From the NCBI GenBank assembly GCA_900322165.1, contig ONYR01000088.1, positions 1 to 13,101 on the forward strand: a stretch of DNA of 13,101 nucleotides. The letters are read 5' to 3'. A model generated the notes under the pieces. The model was not told where the DNA came from. It saw only the letters and a program-made list of their open reading frames with translations, and did not search any database. Positions 6,508 through 13,101 of this stretch are shown here, piece after piece (position 1 is the first letter of the stretch; every line of letters starts with the position of its first letter). Source of the DNA: an uncultured Eubacteriales bacterium (GTDB lineage: Bacteria; Bacillota; Clostridia; Lachnospirales; Bianqueaceae). The position numbers and the translations under genes are program-made.

Positions 6508-8094
6508 ATGCCCTGGAATCCAAATCAGAACCAAAACCAGAACTATAACCAAAGTCCGCAGCCGGGCGCGTCCTGGCAGCAGAACTTCGGTCCGAGAGCA
6601 GGAGCTCCGCAAGGCAGTGTTCCTCAGGGGACTCCGAAGGGAGCTGTGCAGCAGGGCGGGGCGCAGCCGAGCGGCATGCAGCCGGGTGCCATGCGTCCGA
6701 CCGCTCAGTCGCAGGCGCAGACTGCTCCGGGAGGATCACAGCGTGGCCGTAACTCGAAGAGTGAAGTCATCAACGGCAACTGCCTTCAGAACGTTGTCCC
6801 GGAATTGCCGAATGAGCCTTGTCCGGTGTACCTTGCCGGCAAGAGCGGCTATGGTCAGTGGGCACGCGTCGGGCTGACGAAGAGCATTCTCAGCAAGCAT
6901 ATCATGCTGCTCGGAGGCATCGGAACCGGTAAAACCAACGCTTTCTTCCAGATCGTGGATCAGCTGGACCATCAGATCCGCCCGGAAGACGTTGTCATCA
7001 TCTTCGATACGAAGGGTGATTTCTATCAGGAGTTCTACAAGCCCGGTGATGTGGTTATCAGCAACGATTCCACCGCCTCGGATCAGCTTGGCCGGAAGAA
7101 TTACTGGAACATCTTCAACGAAGTATCGACTGGCAGCCGCCAGTACGAGAGTGTTCTGGAGATCTCCAAGAGCTTGTTTAAGGAAGCGTGCGAGAACACG
7201 AACCAGATCTTCTTCCCGAACGCGGCGCGCGACATCTTCATGGCCTGCATGCTGCATTTCTTCCGTGCGATCCCGGCCAAGGACCGGACGAACCGGAATC
7301 TTGTCAATTACATAAATAAATCGACCTCCAAGGATCTGCGCGAGATGCTGATGTCCTACGATGACCTGCGCGCAATGTCAAGCTACATCTCCAAGGATGA
7401 TTCCGCGCAGACGCAGGGCGTTCTCTCCGAGCTGCAGCAGGTGGTCCGCAACATTTTTGTCGGCAACTTTGCGAGGACCGGCACGCTTGGTGTTCGTTCG
7501 CTGGTGCGCGAGAAGGCCGGCCGCAAGATCTTTATCGAGTATGATCTGAGCCTCGGCGAGATGCTGACGCCGATCTACAGCCTGATGTTTGACATGGCGA
7601 TCAAGGAAGCGCTCGGCCGTACCCGCAGCGAAGGCAACGTCTACTTTATCACCGACGAGTTCCGCCTTCTGCCGAACCTGACGCACATCGATGACGCGGT
7701 CAACTTCGGCCGAAGCCTTGGCGTTAAGTTCATGATCGGTATCCAGAACGTCGAGCAGATCTATGACAACTACGGCGAGCAGCGTGCGCGCAGTATCATG
7801 TCCGGTTTCTCGACGGACATGTTTTTCCGCGTCACGGATTCCGCGTCTCGCGAGTACATGAAAGACATGTTCGGCTCCAACCGCAAGCTCGAAGCCTACA
7901 TGCCGATCGTACAGTCGCGCGGCATGGTCGAGGAGATGCGCGAGGCAACGGTCGTGGAGGACTGGGATATCACGAATCTTTCCACCGGCCAGGCGATCAT
8001 CGGCCTGCCCGGAAAGGAACCGTTCCTGTATCAGTTCGACCTTTATGTACCGCGGAAAGAGCGCAAGCCTCAGATGGGCGGAATGCCGCGCTGA
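6508..8094 (+). CDS. VirD4/TraD-like coupling-protein ATPase, soluble, with disordered N-terminus
   Basis: The 528-residue protein is a RecA-like ATPase of the VirD4/TraG/TraD class, the motor that in conjugation brings DNA or protein to a type IV secretion channel. It has Walker A GGIGTGKT (136-143), the strand IIFDTKGDFYQEF (164-176, like the family's DxKGE), Walker B YFITDEF (379-385; D383, E384) and sensor-type GIQNVEQIYDNYGEQRARS (411-429). RVTDSASREYMKDMFG (441-456) is typical of the TraD/TraG C-terminal part. Residues 1 to about 84 are low complexity, Gln/Asn then Gly/Pro/Gln/Ala rich. They replace the N-terminal membrane anchor of canonical coupling proteins; no transmembrane helix is seen. 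AAAGGAG at 6492-6498 supports the start, 19 bases after the upstream stop. No relaxase or channel genes accompany it. The family is clear; substrate and role are unknown. Confidence 0.85.
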   Translation: MPWNPNQNQNQNYNQSPQPGASWQQNFGPRAGAPQGSVPQGTPKGAVQQGGAQPSGMQPGAMRPTAQSQAQTAPGGSQRGRNSKSEVINGNCLQNVVPELPNEPCPVYLAGKSGYGQWARVGLTKSILSKHIMLLGGIGTGKTNAFFQIVDQLDHQIRPEDVVIIFDTKGDFYQEFYKPGDVVISNDSTASDQLGRKNYWNIFNEVSTGSRQYESVLEISKSLFKEACENTNQIFFPNAARDIFMACMLHFFRAIPAKDRTNRNLVNYINKSTSKDLREMLMSYDDLRAMSSYISKDDSAQTQGVLSELQQVVRNIFVGNFARTGTLGVRSLVREKAGRKIFIEYDLSLGEMLTPIYSLMFDMAIKEALGRTRSEGNVYFITDEFRLLPNLTHIDDAVNFGRSLGVKFMIGIQNVEQIYDNYGEQRARSIMSGFSTDMFFRVTDSASREYMKDMFGSNRKLEAYMPIVQSRGMVEEMREATVVEDWDITNLSTGQAIIGLPGKEPFLYQFDLYVPRKERKPQMGGMPR

Positions 8095-8126
8095 TCAGAG
8101 GGGACGCGGACAATAAATAAACGACG

Positions 8127-8163
8127 AAAAGGGCCTGTGAAGGAGTTTCACAAGCCCTTTTTT
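8127..8163. terminator. Bidirectional intrinsic terminator between converging units
   Basis: An 11-bp stem with one mismatch (8131-8141 with 8147-8157) and a 5-base loop is preceded by AAAA and followed by TTTTTT. Read on the + strand it ends the five-gene unit, 33 bases after the ATPase stop. Read on the - strand the U-tract is UUUU, and it ends the arg operon just past argD. Confidence 0.9.
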
Positions 8164-8181
8164 GTTATCAGATGTCTGTTT

Positions 8182-9387
8182 TCATACCCCGAGCTGCGTC
8201 AGGGTCTTATCCAGCTTCCTTGCCATCTCATCGATGTGCTTTTTCTCAATGATGAGCGGCGGAACGAGGCGCAGGACGTTGCCGCCGGCGGAGATCACGA
8301 CAAGGCCGTTTTCGAGGGCCATGCTGCAGATCTTTCCGACCGGAACCGAAGGATCGACCATGATGCCCTGCATGAAGCCCATGCCGCGGTGCCCCTTCAG
8401 GAGCGGGTGAGCCTCAACGAGCCCGTCGAGCGCCTTTTCAAGGTAGGGGGCGGTTTCTTTGACATGGTCAATAATGCCGTCTTCCTCAAAAATCGAAAGT
8501 GTTTTTACCACTGCGGCGCAGACAAAAGGATTGCCGCCGTAGGTCGAACCGTGGTCGCCGGCCTCAAGCGAGGAGGCGGCCGCTTTTTCGTTCAGCAGAA
8601 ACGCACCGACCGGAACACCGTTGCCAAGCGCCTTGGCGACGGTCAGAATGTCGGGCTTTACGCCGAAGGCCTGATGCGCGAACGCGTAGCCGGAACGGCC
8701 GAGTCCGCACTGGATCTCGTCAAAGATCAGAAGAATATCATGTTCATCGCAAAGTGCACGGACCCCTTTCAGGAACTCCGGATCCGCAGGATAGATGCCT
8801 CCCTCGCCCTGAATCGGCTCAAGAATGATCGCACAGGTGTTTTCGTTGATGCAGGCTTTGACACTGTCAAGATCGTTAAAGGTGGCAAAGTGTACCCCGC
8901 CCATCAGCGGCTCGAAGGGTTCGCGGTAATGGTCGGTGCCGGTGACGGAAAGGGCGCCGATCGTGCGGCCGTGGAACGAATGCTGCATCGCGATGATCTC
9001 GCCACCGGCATGCCCTTTTTTCTTGCAGGCGTATTTTTTAGCTGATTTCAGCGCGCCTTCGATCGCTTCCGCACCACTGTTCGTGAAGAAAACCTTGCTC
9101 ATGCCGGAGAGAGAAAGAATCATTTCGCCGGCTTCCTGGTTCGGCTCGGAATAGAACAGGTTGGAAATGTGCGTCAGCTTGTCGATCTGGTCTTTCAGGG
9201 CTTCATCAAAGCCCGGGTAGTGGTAGCCGAGCGCGCAGACCGCGATCCCGGCGGCAAAATCGAGATATTTGTTCCCATCGGTGTCGTAGAGATAAACACC
9301 CTTGCCATGATCAAACACGATGGGGAAACGATTGTAGGTGTGGAGCAGGACCGATTCAGCCTTATGGATAATGGTTTCTTTAGACAT
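8182..9387 (-). CDS. argD: Acetylornithine aminotransferase
   Basis: ArgD transfers an amino group from glutamate to N-acetylglutamate semialdehyde, giving N-acetylornithine; it is a cytoplasmic PLP enzyme. The 401-residue length is normal for the family. Visible landmarks are the phosphate-binding NSGAEAIEGALKSAKKY (103-119), HSFHGRTIGALS (136-147), EPIQGEGGI (190-198), FDEIQCGLGRSG (222-233) with the PLP-pyridine Asp223, and the Schiff-base lysine K252 in TVAKALGNGVPVGA. STYGGNP near 290 is the usual cofactor and substrate loop. Close relatives (ornithine or GABA aminotransferases) share these motifs, but position as last gene of argCJBD settles the call. The start is 33 bases after argB, with an AAGAGG site upstream, and the unit ends at the terminator around 8145. 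Confidence 0.95.
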   Translation of the reverse strand: MSKETIIHKAESVLLHTYNRFPIVFDHGKGVYLYDTDGNKYLDFAAGIAVCALGYHYPGFDEALKDQIDKLTHISNLFYSEPNQEAGEMILSLSGMSKVFFTNSGAEAIEGALKSAKKYACKKKGHAGGEIIAMQHSFHGRTIGALSVTGTDHYREPFEPLMGGVHFATFNDLDSVKACINENTCAIILEPIQGEGGIYPADPEFLKGVRALCDEHDILLIFDEIQCGLGRSGYAFAHQAFGVKPDILTVAKALGNGVPVGAFLLNEKAAASSLEAGDHGSTYGGNPFVCAAVVKTLSIFEEDGIIDHVKETAPYLEKALDGLVEAHPLLKGHRGMGFMQGIMVDPSVPVGKICSMALENGLVVISAGGNVLRLVPPLIIEKKHIDEMARKLDKTLTQLGV

Positions 9388-9420
9388 GGTGAACCTCTTT
9401 GGAGTGATAGGGTGAGCGCG

Positions 9421-10293
9421 TCAGGCATCGCCGGCGGTGATGACTGTGCCGATACCTTTGTTCGTAAAGATCTCCAGCAGCAGGGCATGAGGAATGCGGC
9501 CGTCGAGAATGTGAACCCGCATCACGCCCGCGGAGAGCGCATCGATGCAGTTCTGGAGCTTGGGGATCATGCCGCCGCCGACGTTGCCGGCCTTGATCAG
9601 TTCATCCGCCTCCCCGACGGTCAGGACGGAGATGAGCGACTCCGGATCATTTTTGTCGCGCAGCACGCCTTCGATATCGGTCAGGAACGTGAGCTTTTCT
9701 GCGTTGACGCTCTCGGCGATCGCACAGGCGGCATCATCCGCGTTGATATTGTAAGTCTGGAACGCTTCGTCCATGCCGATCGGGCAGACGATCGGAAGAA
9801 AATCGCGGTCCAGCAGATCGAGAAGCACCTTCGGGTTGACCTTGGTGATATTGCCGACGAAACCGATATCTTCGCCGCCCGAGAGTTTTTTCTCAACCGT
9901 CAGCAGATTGCCGTCTTTGCCGGAAATGCCCGCTGCGTGAACACCGAGCGATTCGACGTAGGAGACAAGCTCCTTGTTGACCTTGTTAAGCACCATCTCC
10001 GCGATCTCCATGGTCGCCTCATCGGTCACGCGCAGTCCGTTAACGAACTTCGGCTCCATGCCGACCTTGGAGACCCAGCGGCTGATCTCTTTGCCGCCGC
10101 CGTGGACGATGATCGGCTTGAATCCGACAAGCTTCAGCAAGACGACGTCTTTGATGATCTCACGCCTAAGCTCCGGATCGACCATGGCACTCCCGCCATA
10201 TTTCACAACAACGATCTTGCGATTAAAACGCTGAATGTAAGGCAGCGCCTCGATCAAAACACTTGCCTTATCCAGATAAGCCTGCTTAACCAT
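9421..10293 (-). CDS. argB: Acetylglutamate kinase
   Basis: ArgB phosphorylates N-acetylglutamate with ATP, the second step of arginine synthesis and usually the control step in the cyclic pathway. The 290-residue protein has KYGGSAM (from K31), IVHGGGKEIS for substrate binding, NGLRVTDEATMEIAEMV, the ATP-side LTDIEGVLRDK and the late GGMIPKLQNC. It also has the extra N-terminal helix (YLDKASVLIEALPYIQRF, about residues 6-23) and the C-terminal HALLLEIFTNKGIGT. Both are found in arginine-inhibited hexameric kinases such as those of Thermotoga and Pseudomonas, and the N-helix is absent from the arginine-insensitive E. coli enzyme. Feedback inhibition by arginine is therefore likely. A GGAGG site (10300-10304) lies 6 bases before the start, and the gap from argJ is only 16 bases. 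Confidence 0.95.
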   Translation of the reverse strand: MVKQAYLDKASVLIEALPYIQRFNRKIVVVKYGGSAMVDPELRREIIKDVVLLKLVGFKPIIVHGGGKEISRWVSKVGMEPKFVNGLRVTDEATMEIAEMVLNKVNKELVSYVESLGVHAAGISGKDGNLLTVEKKLSGGEDIGFVGNITKVNPKVLLDLLDRDFLPIVCPIGMDEAFQTYNINADDAACAIAESVNAEKLTFLTDIEGVLRDKNDPESLISVLTVGEADELIKAGNVGGGMIPKLQNCIDALSAGVMRVHILDGRIPHALLLEIFTNKGIGTVITAGDA

Positions 10294-10309
10294 GATAAAC
10301 CTCCAACCG

Positions 10310-11539
10310 TTAACTTCGGTAATCTGCGTTGATCTTCACATAATCAAAGGTCAGGTCGCATCCCCAGGCAGTCGCCTCGGCATCGCCCATCTTGATGTCG
10401 CAGATGGCGGTGACGGCGTCCTCGGAGAGGATGCGGGTGGCCTCCTCCTCGCTGTAGGGAAGCGCAACGGAGTTTTCAATAATTTGGATGCAGCCGGCGG
10501 CGGACTGGAAGTACAGATCGACGGCCTCGGGATCGAACGTAGCGCCCGAGTAGCCCATCGCGCAAAGGATACGGCCCCAGTTGGCATCGTGACCGAAAAT
10601 GGCAGCCTTGGTGAGGCTCGAGGTGATGACGGACTTAGCAAGGACCTTGGCCTGCGCCTTGTCCATGGCGTGAATGACTTTGACCTCGAAGAGAGCGGTC
10701 GCGCCTTCGCCGTCGCCCGCCATCATTTTCGCGAGCGTCAGATTCACATAGTGCAGCGCGGCCTTGAAGGTCTCGTAATCGTCGCCCTTTTCCTGAATGC
10801 ACGGATTGCCGGCCAGACCGCTTGCCATGACAAAGCAGGTGTCGTTGGTCGAGGTGTCGCCGTCCACGGAGATCATGTTGTAGGTGTCCTCGACATCCGC
10901 CTGCAGCGCTTCGAGAAGCAGTGCCTGATCGATGGCGCAGTCGGTCGTGATAAAGCTCAGCATTGTGCACATGTTGGGGTGGATCATGCCTGAGCCCTTG
11001 CACATGCCGCCGACCGTGACGGTTTTGCCGCCGATCGTGACCTCACACGCAGCCTCTTTGGAGTGCGTGTCGGTTGTCATGATCGCCTTCGCGGCAAGGT
11101 TTCCGGCCTCGAGCGTAGAGGCAAGCTGCGGAGCCATCGCGTCGATGCCTGCCTCGATTTTGTCCATCGGCAGCTGCATGCCGATGACGCCGGTCGAAGC
11201 GACTGCGACATGATCCGGGCTGACGTTCAGTACCGCAGCAGCCTTCTCGGCCGTCTTGAGGCAGTAGTCCATGCCTTCCTGACCGGTGCAGGCGTTGGCG
11301 ATGCCGGCGTTAATGATCACGGCCTGAGCCTTTTTGGATTCGTAGACGATCTTCTGGTCCCATTTGACTGGCGCGGCCTTGACAAGATTGCGCGTGAAGC
11401 AGCCGGCGGCAGCACAGGGGACCGAAGCGTAGATCATGGCCATGTCGGCGCGGTTCTTATATTTGATGCCGGCAGCGGTGGAAGCGGCTGAAAAACCTTT
11501 AGCAGCGGTGACACCGCCTTCGATGATGTGACAGTTCAT
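10310..11539 (-). CDS. argJ: Bifunctional ornithine acetyltransferase / N-acetylglutamate synthase
   Basis: ArgJ moves the acetyl group from N-acetylornithine to glutamate, releasing ornithine and regenerating acetylglutamate; bifunctional forms can also use acetyl-CoA. The 409-residue precursor normally cuts itself into two chains. The processing motif is visible as KGSGMIHPNMCTMLSF (181-196), making Thr192 the N-terminal nucleophile of the beta chain; the residue before it is Cys191, where many homologues have Ala. The oxyanion-hole motif STGVIG (115-120) and the early INAGIANACTG (76-86) are also typical. Its presence means the organism uses the cyclic acetyl pathway and does not need argE here. 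The start is supported by an AAAGGA site near 11547. A 57-base gap separates it from argC, the largest in the operon, with no convincing promoter. Confidence 0.95.
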   Translation of the reverse strand: MNCHIIEGGVTAAKGFSAASTAAGIKYKNRADMAMIYASVPCAAAGCFTRNLVKAAPVKWDQKIVYESKKAQAVIINAGIANACTGQEGMDYCLKTAEKAAAVLNVSPDHVAVASTGVIGMQLPMDKIEAGIDAMAPQLASTLEAGNLAAKAIMTTDTHSKEAACEVTIGGKTVTVGGMCKGSGMIHPNMCTMLSFITTDCAIDQALLLEALQADVEDTYNMISVDGDTSTNDTCFVMASGLAGNPCIQEKGDDYETFKAALHYVNLTLAKMMAGDGEGATALFEVKVIHAMDKAQAKVLAKSVITSSLTKAAIFGHDANWGRILCAMGYSGATFDPEAVDLYFQSAAGCIQIIENSVALPYSEEEATRILSEDAVTAICDIKMGDAEATAWGCDLTFDYVKINADYRS

Positions 11540-11596
11540 GAGAATTCCTTTCTGGGATATATATAAAGTCCTGGTTGACTACAGATCTGGCTGACG

Positions 11597-12640
11597 TTAC
11601 GGGAAGAGCGGAGGCATCGTAAGGCCTTCGTTTTCCGGAAGCCCGAAGAGCAGGTTCATGTTCTGGACGGCCTGTCCGGCGGCGCCTTTGACAAGGTTGT
11701 CGATCGCGCCCATCATGACAACGCGGTTGGTGCGTTTGTCAAGAACGATGTTGACGTCCGCGAAATTGCTGCCCTCGACCCAGCGGGTCTCGGGAAGAGC
11801 GCCCTTCGGCAGGAAGCGGACGAAGTATTCATCCTTGTACGCCTCTTCGTATACCTGGCGAAGCTCTTCCTCCGTGACCGACGGATCCGTAAGCGATGCG
11901 TAGGCCGTCACCAGAATGCCGCGGTTCATCGGGACAAGGTGCGGGGTAAAGCTGAGGAGAATGTCTTCACCGGCAGCGATCGAAAGCTGATCTTCGATCT
12001 CAGGGGTGTGGCGGTGCGAAGCGACACCGTAGGCCTTCATATTCTCGTTGACCTCGCAGAACAGATTGGCGGTCTTGGCGCTTCGCCCGGCTCCGGAGGT
12101 GCCGGATTTGGCATCGATGATGATCGTCTTGGGGTCGATCAGTCCCTTTTTTAAAAGCGGGGCGATCGTCAGGATCGAGCAGGTCGGGTAGCATCCGGGA
12201 TTGGCGATGATGCGGGCCTTTGAAATCGTGTCGCGGTTCATCTCCGGCAGTCCGTAGACCGCTTCGGAAAGGAATGAGGGCGCGGCATGATGAATCCCGT
12301 ACCAGGTCTCGTACTTGAGGGGATCCTTGATCCGGAAGTCTGCGGAAAGATCGACGATCTTGACCTTCTTCAGTAGCTCTTCGCTGACAAGCGAGGCGCA
12401 CAGGCCCTGCGGGGTCGCGGTAAAAATGACGTCGACCTGCTCAGCCATCGCCTGAATATTGTCGTCAAGGCAGCTGTCCTCGACAAGCTGGAAATAGTTT
12501 CTGTAAACACTGGCGAAGGGCTGATCAATATAGGAGCGGGAACCGTACCAGACGATTTCTGCATTTTTATGCTGAAGCAAGAGGCGAACGATCTCGGCGC
12601 CGGCATAACCGGTGGCACCGATAATTCCAACTTTTATCAT
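11597..12640 (-). CDS. argC: N-acetyl-gamma-glutamyl-phosphate reductase
   Basis: ArgC reduces acetylglutamyl phosphate to the semialdehyde with NADPH, the third step to arginine. The 347-residue length is standard. The N-terminus is the dinucleotide-binding GIIGATGYAGAEIVRLL. The active-site cysteine is C150 in ANPGCYPT, and the conserved HRHTPEIE (209-216) supplies the catalytic histidine. VDLSADFR (96-103) and YGLPEMNR (129-136) are further family blocks. It is the first gene of the - strand operon. Its AAGGAG site (12651-12656 on the + axis) lies 10 bases before the ATG, and the promoter with two ARG boxes sits 33-71 bases upstream of the start codon. I see nothing odd in the sequence. 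Confidence 0.96.
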   Translation of the reverse strand: MIKVGIIGATGYAGAEIVRLLLQHKNAEIVWYGSRSYIDQPFASVYRNYFQLVEDSCLDDNIQAMAEQVDVIFTATPQGLCASLVSEELLKKVKIVDLSADFRIKDPLKYETWYGIHHAAPSFLSEAVYGLPEMNRDTISKARIIANPGCYPTCSILTIAPLLKKGLIDPKTIIIDAKSGTSGAGRSAKTANLFCEVNENMKAYGVASHRHTPEIEDQLSIAAGEDILLSFTPHLVPMNRGILVTAYASLTDPSVTEEELRQVYEEAYKDEYFVRFLPKGALPETRWVEGSNFADVNIVLDKRTNRVVMMGAIDNLVKGAAGQAVQNMNLLFGLPENEGLTMPPLFP

Positions 12641-12672
12641 TTTTTGATTTCTCCTTGCAGGAAATTGACGTT

Positions 12673-12690
12673 ATTGCATTATTATACAAC
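12673..12690. promoter_or_regulatory. ARG box 2 (proximal), ArgR/AhrC operator
   Basis: ATTGCATTATTATACAAC follows the 18-bp ARG box plan, with TG-x-AT, four A/T bases and AT-x-CA, deviating at the two inner positions and at the last base. It covers the argC -10 box (12681-12686) and lies exactly 3 bp from the stronger distal box. That is the spacing seen in ArgR-regulated promoters where one hexamer binds a pair. Confidence 0.7.
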
Positions 12691-12710
12691 TATAGTGCAT
12701 AAAAATGCAA
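12681..12710 (-). promoter_or_regulatory. Promoter of the argCJBD operon
   Basis: On the - strand the -10 is a perfect TATAAT (12681-12686), and 18 bases upstream is TTGCAT (12705-12710) as a weak -35. Transcription would start near 12674, about 34 bases before the argC ATG. Both ARG boxes cover these elements, so bound repressor should block RNA polymerase when arginine is plentiful. Confidence 0.7.
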
Positions 12711-12711
12711 T
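12694..12711. promoter_or_regulatory. ARG box 1 (distal), ArgR/AhrC operator
   Basis: AGTGCATAAAAATGCAAT has perfectly symmetric TGCAT / ATGCA arms around AAAA. It differs from the E. coli consensus (TGAAT-4-ATTCA) at one inner base per arm and resembles Bacillus AhrC sites. It overlaps the -35 of argC. A further half-site, TGCATAAA, at 12720-12727 may extend the cluster. Confidence 0.78.
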
Positions 12712-12788
12712 CATCAATTTGCATAAAGCCAAAGGCGGAAGAAAAGGGATGTTTGATCTCCTTGTCAGAGGTGATCATGGCGGGGGAC

Positions 12789-12817
12789 TGTACAACGCAA
12801 GAAGAATCTGTTATAAT
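12789..12817 (+). promoter_or_regulatory. Promoter for the gene at the right edge
   Basis: TGTACA (12789-12794) and a perfect TATAAT (12812-12817) are separated by 17 bases, the ideal sigma-A spacing. A start near 12824 would give a leader of about 90 bases before the ATG at 12914. The promoter is divergent from that of argC and about 80 bases beyond its operators, so shared ArgR control is unlikely but cannot be excluded. Confidence 0.6.
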
Positions 12818-12851
12818 ATGTAAGATTTGTTATAAAATTGCAAAAAGTGTT

Positions 12852-12872
12852 TCCATGGCACGAAGCCATGGA
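12852..12872 (+). other. Perfect 8-bp hairpin in the leader of the right-edge gene
   Basis: TCCATGGC (12852-12859) pairs fully with GCCATGGA (12865-12872) around the loop ACGAA. It lies in the predicted 5' leader, 41 bases before the start codon and about 28 bases before the ribosome binding site. No U-tract follows, so it is not a terminator. It might be a stability element or a protein-binding site. Confidence 0.5.
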
Positions 12873-12913
12873 TGCAGCCTATAAAAGAGACAGATAAAAT
12901 GAGGTGACACTGT

Positions 12914-13101
12914 ATGAACACAAGCATTTTGTTAATGTCCGGCGGGGCGGTCGTTGTACTGGTTCTGCTGTTGGTCTTAGCGGTCGGCGGCGGAGCGACA
13001 TACCTGATCGTTCGAGAGAAGAAGCGCAAGGAAAAGGCGCGGGAACGCGCGGCTGAGCGCAGAAGAGCGCGAGATGAAGCGCTGCAGCGTGCACGAAGCG
13101 G
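12914..13101 (+). CDS. N-terminal fragment of a one-TM protein with a charged coil (3' end outside window)
   Basis: Only 62 codons are visible. After MNTSILLMSGG comes one hydrophobic helix (about residues 11-34, rich in Val, Leu and Gly), then a stretch dominated by Arg, Lys and Glu with regularly placed Ala (REKKRKEKARERAAERRRAR). This would be a membrane anchor with the charged part inside the cell, probably helical or coiled coil. A GAGGTG site at 12901-12906 lies 7 bases before the ATG. Membrane-anchored RNase Y begins in a broadly similar way, but so do several unrelated anchored proteins, and no catalytic domain is in view. I leave it unnamed. Confidence 0.65.
   Translation, partial: MNTSILLMSGGAVVVLVLLLVLAVGGGATYLIVREKKRKEKARERAAERRRARDEALQRARS

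Noticed and set aside
6266..6739. - strand open frame rich in Ser and Val opposite the acidic tail
   Set aside because: It is the complement of the Glu/Thr-rich coding region; the Val and Ser runs are explained by GAC/GTC-type complementarity.
6508..8094. Evidence for an integrated conjugative element
   Set aside because: Only one coupling-protein-like gene is present, with no relaxase, VirB4, channel, integrase or att-like repeats in 13 kb, and housekeeping genes lie on both sides.
8137..10332. Long + strand open frames opposite argD and argB
   Set aside because: They are mirror frames of strongly recognised arg genes in GC-rich sequence; their translations show no family features and they lack ribosome binding sites.
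11540..11596. Internal promoter between argC and argJ
   Set aside because: The gap has a TATATATA stretch, but no acceptable -35 at a proper distance on the - strand.
12749..12823. 24-codon open frame starting MFDLLVRGDHGG
   Set aside because: It lies upstream of and through the right-edge promoter, and its AGGG is too close to the ATG to serve as a ribosome binding site. I see no leader-peptide logic such as Arg codon runs with attenuator stems.

Overview
The window looks like chromosome from a Bacillota (Firmicutes), probably a gut-type clostridium or erysipelotrich relative. The evidence is consistent AAAGGAG/AGGAGG ribosome binding sites, TATAAT promoters, a PrsW-family protease, a TcaA-like zinc-ribbon membrane protein and an argCJBD operon with ArgR/AhrC-type operators. 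Base composition is moderately GC-rich by eye. I would not name a genus. I see no transposase, integrase, tRNA, rRNA or CRISPR array, and no gene-free stretch over 300 bases.

Left part (1-2821, + strand): the C-terminal end of a cation diffusion facilitator, then a PrsW-type intramembrane protease, a PfkB-family sugar or nucleoside kinase, and an SGNH/GDSL hydrolase starting 5 bases after the kinase stop. They form a loose co-directional run of housekeeping or envelope genes.

Middle part (2930-8094, + strand): five tightly packed genes ending at a strong terminator shared with the convergent arg operon. They encode a zinc-ribbon, single-TM, TcaA-like protein; a zinc-ribbon, PH-like, multi-TM protein; an unrecognised 162-residue protein; an unrecognised 272-residue protein with a very acidic, threonine-rich tail; and a soluble VirD4/TraD-like ATPase with a disordered Gln/Gly/Pro-rich N-terminus. 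Nothing else of a conjugation apparatus (relaxase, VirB4, mating channel) is present. This is the least explained part of the window. My inference is a membrane-sited complex powered by a coupling-protein-like ATPase; its substrate and job are unknown.

Right part (8182-12711, - strand): argC-argJ-argB-argD, transcribed toward lower coordinates. Together they take glutamate/acetylglutamate to acetylornithine and recycle the acetyl group through ArgJ. Upstream of argC are a promoter and two 18-bp ARG boxes exactly 3 bp apart that overlap its -35 and -10, so arginine repression by ArgR/AhrC is very likely.

Right edge (12789-13101, + strand): a divergent promoter, a leader with a perfect 8-bp hairpin, and the first 62 codons of a one-TM protein with a strongly charged Arg/Glu/Lys stretch. 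It is cut by the window end and I cannot name it.
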